NCBI RefSeq assembly: GCF_002154605.1
Contig: NZ_MUNE01000227.1
Span: 1 to 43,906 of the forward strand
Origin: Streptomyces milbemycinicus
GTDB lineage: Bacteria; Actinomycetota; Actinomycetes; Streptomycetales; Streptomycetaceae
Length of the DNA stretch: 43,906 bases
Direction of reading: 5' to 3'
Position numbers and translations under genes: made by a program. Below, piece after piece: positions 39,935-43,906 of this stretch. Below the pieces are notes generated by a model. It saw nothing but the letters and a program-made list of their open reading frames with translations. It searched no databases and was not told where the DNA came from. How positions within the stretch are numbered: the stretch's first letter is position 1; each line of letters begins with the position of its first letter.

Positions 39935-40276
39935 ATGCCCATCGTTGACGGCGCCGAGCCGGCCGGGCACACCGCGACGTATTACGTGGTCTACGACGAC
40001 GGCACCGCTGGCCTGATCAAGGTCACGGGCGGGCACGAGCCGCCGCAACTCGCGCGGCCGGGCACTCTTGTGCCCGCGACCCGCTACGGGGCGCGCCTCG
40101 AGGAACTGACGGCGGACCACGCTGCGTACGTCGCTCAGCTCCAGGCGGCGGACGAGGTCCGGACGCGACAGGACTACGAGGCGCTGCTGGGCGCCGGCGT
40201 GCCGGAGGAGAACGCGCGCCGGATGTCCGGGCACATGGCATCGGAGGCCGACGGCCCGCACAGCGGCGATGGCTAG
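39935..40276 (+). CDS. Small partner protein, paralogue of the 23731-24018 product
   Basis: ATG 39935 has GGGAGGA upstream; 113 residues. A short beta-rich start (HTATYYVVYDDGTAGLIKVTGG) precedes helices with YVAQLQAADEVRTRQDYEALL and AGVPEENARRMSGHM, matching the 23731 product in order and spacing. It follows the fibre paralogue directly, as at 23.7 kb. Probably a partner or chaperone of the fibre. Confidence 0.7.
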   Translation: MPIVDGAEPAGHTATYYVVYDDGTAGLIKVTGGHEPPQLARPGTLVPATRYGARLEELTADHAAYVAQLQAADEVRTRQDYEALLGAGVPEENARRMSGHMASEADGPHSGDG

Positions 40277-40316
40277 ACTCCCGGGCCGAACCTCAGGCGA
40301 GGAGGGAAGGGCTGGT
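40274..40316 (+). promoter_or_regulatory. Degenerate late leader element, copy 10
   Basis: TAGACT is at 40274-40279, then GGGCCG (40283-40288) without the preceding GGTTNT part. CCTC/GAGG with AGGC between (about 40291-40302) forms a small hairpin, and GGAGGGAAGG precedes ATG 40317. A weakened or decayed member of the family. Confidence 0.4.
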
Positions 40317-40835
40317 ATGGCCGGGAGCACAGTCCTCACGAACGGGGTGCAGGTGTGTTCTCTCAAGCGGGACACGCCCCAGCTCATCCAGCAGAACGTG
40401 TACGCAGTCGTCCGGTTCCCGTTTGGGGCGGCCGAGCCGAGCGACCGGCTCGGGATGCATCAGGTGATCCAGCCGGATGGCTACGTGGTCACCGCGTGGG
40501 ACGTTGACGATCGGTCGGGCCTGATCTGGCCGTCGAAATGCGGTTGGGGCCATCTGTACGCCGTGATCCAGTGGGAGGCGCCCACGGAGACGAGCGGCCA
40601 GTACACGGAGTTGCGCGACCAGTACGCGCGTGACCCGCTCGGCATCAACGCCGTGATCGACACCACGGCGACGGACCATCGGGCACCCACGCCGGGCGCC
40701 CAGTTCTTCACCAAGAGCCACGGCATTTACGTGACCCCCTCGACGCCGCTCGCGCTGCGCGTCAGGCACAACGCATCTGGCCCGCTGAACCTGACGCTCG
40801 CGGAGTTCAAGTTGGCCATCCACGAGGCGGCCTGA
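40317..40835 (+). CDS. Probable virion surface or fibre-associated protein
   Basis: ATG 40317 has GGAGGGAAGG upstream; 172 residues. Beta-rich, with QNVYAVVRFPFGAAEPSDRLGMHQVIQPDGYVVTAWDVDD, a WGHLYAVIQWEAPTETSG stretch and PGAQFFTKSHGIYVTPSTPLALRVRHNASGPLNLTLAEFKLAI at the end. No family is recognised. It lies between a fibre partner and the endolysin, a place where receptor-binding or decoration proteins often lie. Calls beyond virion-associated would be guesses. Confidence 0.6.
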   Translation: MAGSTVLTNGVQVCSLKRDTPQLIQQNVYAVVRFPFGAAEPSDRLGMHQVIQPDGYVVTAWDVDDRSGLIWPSKCGWGHLYAVIQWEAPTETSGQYTELRDQYARDPLGINAVIDTTATDHRAPTPGAQFFTKSHGIYVTPSTPLALRVRHNASGPLNLTLAEFKLAIHEAA

Positions 40836-40858
40836 TCCCCGGGCGTCCTCCCTGCTCG

Positions 40859-40916
40859 TACAGTTGTCCGTAGCTGCTGGTTGTGGGCCGAGCTCCTGAA
40901 CACAAGGAGGGCTCGC
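40859..40916 (+). promoter_or_regulatory. Late leader element, copy 9 (endolysin)
   Basis: TACAGT is at 40859-40864 and GGTTGTGGGCCGAG starts at 40879. CGAGC-TCCT (40889-40897) pairs with AGGA (40905-40908), two unpaired G, then GCTCG (40911-40915). The right arm holds the AGGAGG ribosome site, and GTG is at 40917. Confidence 0.7.
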
Positions 40917-41840
40917 GTGGCCATACCCATGACCGCCGCCCAGTTCGCTGACGCTCTGCGCGCCGAGGGCCTGACCGTCGTTGAGGTCGGCAACTGGGAG
41001 ATCCACAACCGCAACAGCAAGGGCCCGTGGGGCCCGGTGCATGGTGTGGTGATCCACCACACCGTCACCCGAGGCACCGCTACCACTGTGGACATCGTCC
41101 GCGACGGGTACAGCGGGCTGCCCGGCCCGCTCTGCCACGGAATGATCGCCAAGGACGGCAGCATCTACCTCGTCGGCTACGGCCGCGCCAACCACGCCGG
41201 GCTGGGTGATGACGATGTGTTGCGGGCCGTCATCGCCGAGCAGGGCCTGCCCGTCGACAACGAGGCCAACACCGACGGCAACCGCGCCTTCTACGGCTTC
41301 GAGTGTGAGAACCTCGGCGACGGTGAGGACCCGTGGCCCGCGGCCCAACTGGAGGCCATCGAGCGGGTATCGGCCGCCATCTGTCGGCACCACGGGTGGA
41401 CGGCCCGTTCCGTCATCGGTCACCTGGAGTGGCAGCCGGGCAAGCAGGACCCGCGCGGTTTCACCATGGCGAGCATGCGCGAGCGGATCGCCAAGCGCCT
41501 CGGTCAGGCGGCGCCCTCCAAGCCGCTGCCGACGCCGAAGCGTCCGAAGGTCTCCCTGTCCCGGCTCATCAAGGCCGCCAAGACGGACCCGGGCAAGCAG
41601 GGGACGCCGGAGTCGTACGCCGGGACGAGGATCGTTGAGGCGGCCCTCGTGGATGAGGGGCTCCTCGCGCGGAAACGGCTGGATGGCCACTACGGCACGG
41701 ACACCATCGAGGCCATGAGCGAGTGGCAGGAGCGATGCGGCTACCGCGGCCGCAAGCCCGGACAGGCCGCCGACGGCATCCCCGGCCGCGACTCCCTCAC
41801 CCGGCTGGGCCGCAAGCACGGATTCGACGTCATCGGCTGA
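40917..41840 (+). CDS. Endolysin: N-acetylmuramoyl-L-alanine amidase with C-terminal wall-binding domain
   Basis: GTG 40917, 307 residues. Residues 20-185 form an Amidase_2 domain: VVIHHTV (His 47), LCHGMIAKDGSIYLVGYG, NHAG, NRAFYGFECENLGDGEDPW, VIGHLEW (His 169) and KQDPRG (Asp 178). His 47, His 169 and Asp 178 fit the three zinc ligands. A Pro/Lys linker leads to a C-terminal peptidoglycan-binding-like part with YGTDTIEAMSEWQERCGYRG and a DGIPGRDSLTRLGRKHGF end. It cleaves the amide bond between MurNAc and L-Ala of the host wall for lysis. No signal peptide, so it needs the holin. The last genes of the late operon follow. Confidence 0.92.
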   Translation: MAIPMTAAQFADALRAEGLTVVEVGNWEIHNRNSKGPWGPVHGVVIHHTVTRGTATTVDIVRDGYSGLPGPLCHGMIAKDGSIYLVGYGRANHAGLGDDDVLRAVIAEQGLPVDNEANTDGNRAFYGFECENLGDGEDPWPAAQLEAIERVSAAICRHHGWTARSVIGHLEWQPGKQDPRGFTMASMRERIAKRLGQAAPSKPLPTPKRPKVSLSRLIKAAKTDPGKQGTPESYAGTRIVEAALVDEGLLARKRLDGHYGTDTIEAMSEWQERCGYRGRKPGQAADGIPGRDSLTRLGRKHGFDVIG

Positions 41841-41855
41841 AAGGACCTTGCGACC

Positions 41856-42086
41856 ATGGCAAACGGACCCATCGAACGGAAGGTGAGCGCGGCAAGCGCC
41901 GCGGCCTACCTCGCGTCGACCGGCCTCCTCGGCATCCTCGCCGCGGTGCAGGACAACGCCCGGCTGCTGGAGTGGATGCCCGACAGCCTCAGCCCGTTCG
42001 TGCTGGCGATCGTGCCCACGCTCACTACCTTTGCCGCCGGGTGGAAGGCCAAGCACACCCCGCGCGACGCCAGAGCCGAGGGGTGA
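41856..42086 (+). CDS. Holin
   Basis: ATG 41856 has AAAGGA upstream; 76 residues. Two hydrophobic segments, AAAYLASTGLLGILAAVQDN near 15-34 and SPFVLAIVPTLTTFAAGWKA near 45-64, flank a short loop, and the tail is charged (KHTPRDARAEG). A two-helix protein of this size just after an endolysin fits a class II holin that opens the membrane for the amidase. Confidence 0.82.
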   Translation: MANGPIERKVSAASAAAYLASTGLLGILAAVQDNARLLEWMPDSLSPFVLAIVPTLTTFAAGWKAKHTPRDARAEG

Positions 42087-42090
42087 TCCC

Positions 42091-42471
42091 GTGGTGACCG
42101 GCATCCCGGCCCTCGACACAGCGCTGGTGTGGGGTGGCGCCGTATCCGCCCTTGCCGCTGTCGGCACCGTTGTGTGGCGGGGACTTCGCGGCGTGCTCCA
42201 CCTCGGCCGGCGGGTGAACCAGTTCATGGACGACTGGGCCGGAGAGGAAGCGCGCCCCGGGGTGCCGGGCCGCCCGGGGGTCATGGCACGGGTGAGCGCG
42301 ATCGAGGACCGGCTACAGCGGGTGGAACACGAGCTCTACCCGAACAGTGGCGGCAGCCTTCGGGACGCCGTGGACCTGGCAAACCAGCGGCTTGCCCGGC
42401 TGTGCCTCGATGAGGAGGAAGGCGGTACGACCGATCCGCAAGCACCGCCGCCCAGCCCGACAGCCCCCTAA
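42091..42471 (+). CDS. DUF2746-like membrane protein, second holin candidate
   Basis: GTG 42091 (or GTG 42094) behind GAGGGGTG; 126 residues. It has one N-terminal hydrophobic helix (ALVWGGAVSALAAVGTVVWRGL), then a charged part and a predicted coiled coil (RVSAIEDRLQRVEHEL), ending in an acidic/Pro-rich tail. Proteins like this follow holins in many actinophages (DUF2746 type) and may aid lysis. It is the last gene on this strand. Confidence 0.7.
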   Translation: MVTGIPALDTALVWGGAVSALAAVGTVVWRGLRGVLHLGRRVNQFMDDWAGEEARPGVPGRPGVMARVSAIEDRLQRVEHELYPNSGGSLRDAVDLANQRLARLCLDEEEGGTTDPQAPPPSPTAP

Positions 42472-42556
42472 CGATCACTTCCGCGGTTGTGTGGCACTGA
42501 TGAGCGGGGACTACTCGGCCACTGTCACCGTGTTCTGGTCTGGATCGGAGTCGTTA

Positions 42557-42571
42557 CCCGCGGATAGCGGG
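42557..42571 (+). terminator. Small hairpin after the lysis genes
   Basis: CCCGC (42557-42561) pairs with GCGGG (42567-42571) around GGATA, in the 160-base gap between the last plus-strand gene and the converging minus-strand gene. Possible terminator of the late operon. The rest of the gap shows nothing else I can name. Confidence 0.4.
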
Positions 42572-42631
42572 ACGGGGTCCTGCCAACCGTACTTCTGTGC
42601 CTGGCGTTGGCTGCGGGGCCGGGCCCGGCGG

Positions 42632-43486
42632 TCAGGCGGCGAAGGCGAAGTAGGTGCCGACCGTGAGGCCGGAGAAGGTGAGTAGCTGGCGGGGCTTGAG
42701 GCAGGTGAAGGCCGCGTGCATCCCGATACCGGCGACAACGGCGTACGGCATCGTACGGGGGAAGAGCAGTGCGGGCGGCAGCGCGATCTCCGCCGAGATG
42801 ACGGTGACCGCGACCAGGCGCCAGAGGCGGACGTCCCGGTCGGTGAGGTTGCCCGTGTGACGGCGGACGAAGCCGGGGACGGCGTACTGGCGCCGGTAGG
42901 GCAGCTGGTCCCTGACCTGCGTGTAGGTATGAATCCACTGGGCAAGGTAGAGGCCGGTACGGAACTGGGGAGAGCGGATTTTCTGCCAGGCGCTGTTCCA
43001 GTAGATGTCGGTGGTGACCAGCACGAGGAGGCACCGAGCCCAGGTGTTCGCCGGGCTCAGGCCGTGTTCGACGTGCAGGCCGCGGCCGAGGTCTCCGGCG
43101 AGCAGCAGGCAGACGCCGGTCAGCAGGGTGTAGCGGACAGCGTTGGGGCTCTTGAGGTACAGCAGTTCCATCGCAGCCCCGGGCAGGACCACCAGCAGCG
43201 CGAGGCGGGGGGCAAGCCCGAGCGCCAGGGCTAGGGCGGCGCATGTACGGACGATGAGCGCGGGCCGGTAGATGCTGATCAGGAGACGGGACCGGGCAGG
43301 GCCGAGGCGCCGCTCGGCGATGTGGGCGTTGAGCGAGCCGGGAGTCAGGCGGTCCCAGCCGCCCTGGTCGAAGGCGAGGGCGAACCGCGCGGTGAGCACG
43401 GTACCGAAGATGATCCGGAACCACTGGAGGTGTCCGGGGTCGGTGGGGTGCTGGAAGCCGGAGGCGAGGGCGTCAAAGAACCACAC
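42632..43486 (-). CDS. HTTM-like (gamma-carboxylase-type membrane) protein
   Basis: GTG at 43486 with AGGAG five bases upstream on the minus strand; 284 residues. It opens WFFDALASGFQHPTDPGHLQWFRIIFGTVLTARFALAFDQGGWDRL and has six or so hydrophobic helices (IVRTCAALALALGLAPRLALLVVL; LWRLVAVTVISAEIALPPALLFP; ending in LTFSGLTVGTYFAFAA). WNSAWQKIRSPQFRTG and an LYLAQWIHTY stretch lie between. The pattern resembles HTTM-domain proteins (vitamin K-dependent gamma-carboxylase relatives), common in Streptomyces. It overlaps the upstream gene by 14 bases, so the two form an operon. Direction and type suggest host flank or cargo rather than a phage core gene. Confidence 0.7.
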   Translation of the reverse strand: MWFFDALASGFQHPTDPGHLQWFRIIFGTVLTARFALAFDQGGWDRLTPGSLNAHIAERRLGPARSRLLISIYRPALIVRTCAALALALGLAPRLALLVVLPGAAMELLYLKSPNAVRYTLLTGVCLLLAGDLGRGLHVEHGLSPANTWARCLLVLVTTDIYWNSAWQKIRSPQFRTGLYLAQWIHTYTQVRDQLPYRRQYAVPGFVRRHTGNLTDRDVRLWRLVAVTVISAEIALPPALLFPRTMPYAVVAGIGMHAAFTCLKPRQLLTFSGLTVGTYFAFAA

Positions 43487-43826
43487 GGCTGCTCCTCACC
43501 TCCACGGGCTGCTCGCCGCGGGCGGACAGGACGCGGCCGTGGCCGTCGATCCGGTCGTACCGGCCGCTGCCGATGAGGTGGTCGAGGATCGTCTGGAGCT
43601 GGGGCGGGCCGAGGATGAAGCTGCCCGGGGAGAGGTAGTCGTAGACGTTCACCGGCTCGGTGCGGCCGTCCTTGGTGCCGGTGAGCGAGATGATCGTGAA
43701 GGTGGCCCGGCAGAACATCTTCCAGCGCAGCCAGCGGCCGGGCAGGCGGGTGAAGCCGGTGATCATCCACGCCACCAGGCCGAGGGTGACGGCGATCTGG
43801 ACAGTGGACAGCACGGATGCGTGCAT
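43473..43826 (-). CDS. Small membrane protein, partner of the HTTM-like gene
   Basis: ATG at 43826 with GGAGGT upstream on the minus strand; 117 residues. One N-terminal helix (VLSTVQIAVTLGLVAWMITGF) is followed by a soluble part (TFTIISLTGTKDGRTEPVNVYDYLSPGSFILGPPQLQTILDHLIGSGRYDRIDGHGR). Its end overlaps the start of the HTTM-like gene by 14 bases, a sign of coupled translation and joint function. No family is recognised. Likely a membrane-anchored subunit or accessory protein. Confidence 0.7.
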   Translation of the reverse strand: MHASVLSTVQIAVTLGLVAWMITGFTRLPGRWLRWKMFCRATFTIISLTGTKDGRTEPVNVYDYLSPGSFILGPPQLQTILDHLIGSGRYDRIDGHGRVLSARGEQPVEVRSSRVVL

Positions 43827-43847
43827 GGGCAGGAACCTCCGGGCGTG

Positions 43848-43906
43848 GAGGGGAAGGTGAAGAGGGCGGCCCGCGCGGGGCGGGGCGCCCTCTTCACCTT
43901 CCCCTC
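43848..43906. repeat. 21-bp perfect inverted repeat at the window edge
   Basis: GAGGGGAAGGTGAAGAGGGC plus one G (43848-43868) is the exact complement of 43886-43906, with a 17-base G/C-rich loop between. It lies upstream of the minus-strand start at 43826 and ends exactly at the last base of the window. It could be a bidirectional terminator, or the cause of a sequence end in assembly. Confidence 0.8.

Noticed and set aside
1..43906. CRISPR arrays, rRNA genes or insertion sequences
   Set aside because: No regularly spaced direct repeats, no rRNA-like sequence and no transposase were seen.
1..43906. Proof of lysogeny
   Set aside because: No integrase, repressor or paired attachment sites are visible, so prophage status is left open.

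Overview
The window is a high-GC, mostly plus-strand run of genes from a siphovirus-type (tailed, non-contractile) phage or prophage of an actinomycete. Streptomyces or a close relative is the best fit. The reasons are strong G/C bias at third codon positions, frequent GTG starts, GGAGG-type ribosome sites, actinophage-type terminase, portal, MuF, capsid and tape-measure genes, and a DUF1360 membrane protein. No integrase, repressor or replication gene is visible, so free phage versus prophage cannot be decided from this window.

Layout. 1-2.4 kb: a stand-alone ChlI-domain protein and three small accessory proteins, with two matched hairpins between the first genes. 2.4-4.0 kb: a lower-GC cargo gene, then a tRNA-like structure followed at once by a strong hairpin. 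4.1-6.4 kb: an adenine-methyltransferase-like/Mom-like fusion overlapping a ParB-like gene, which looks like a DNA-modification or anti-restriction pair. 6.4-16.8 kb: small and large terminase, a DUF1360 membrane protein, portal, a zinc-ribbon peptide, a 1254-residue MuF / 2H phosphoesterase / prohead protease polyprotein, two tiny Cys-rich proteins and the major capsid protein. 16.9-24.0 kb: Cys-rich virion proteins built from shared repeat modules. 24.1-29.6 kb: a tandem GT-B glycosyltransferase, a probable tail tube protein, a Stealth-like transferase, connector and neck proteins and a 19-residue hydrophobic micro-ORF. 29.6-30.4 kb: a minus-strand cargo gene. 30.5-42.5 kb: tail-assembly chaperones with a probable -1 frameshift, tape measure, tail-tip and fibre proteins, amidase endolysin and two holin-like membrane proteins. 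42.6-43.9 kb: two minus-strand membrane-protein genes that look like host flank or cargo, and a 21-bp inverted repeat ending exactly at the window edge.

The most striking feature not explained by gene content is a leader element found nine times, plus one degenerate copy, between 15.1 and 40.9 kb. Each copy has a TAnnnT box, 12-16 nt, the conserved string GGTTNTGGGCC(G)GG, then usually a hairpin that buries the Shine-Dalgarno sequence, and sometimes the start codon, of the next gene. The hairpin stems differ between copies but stay paired. The genes served are the capsid, tail tube, chaperone, tape measure, tail tip, fibres and lysin, so the element looks like a phage-specific late-gene control system working at transcription, translation or both. 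Functional assignments rest on motif reading only; no database search was run.
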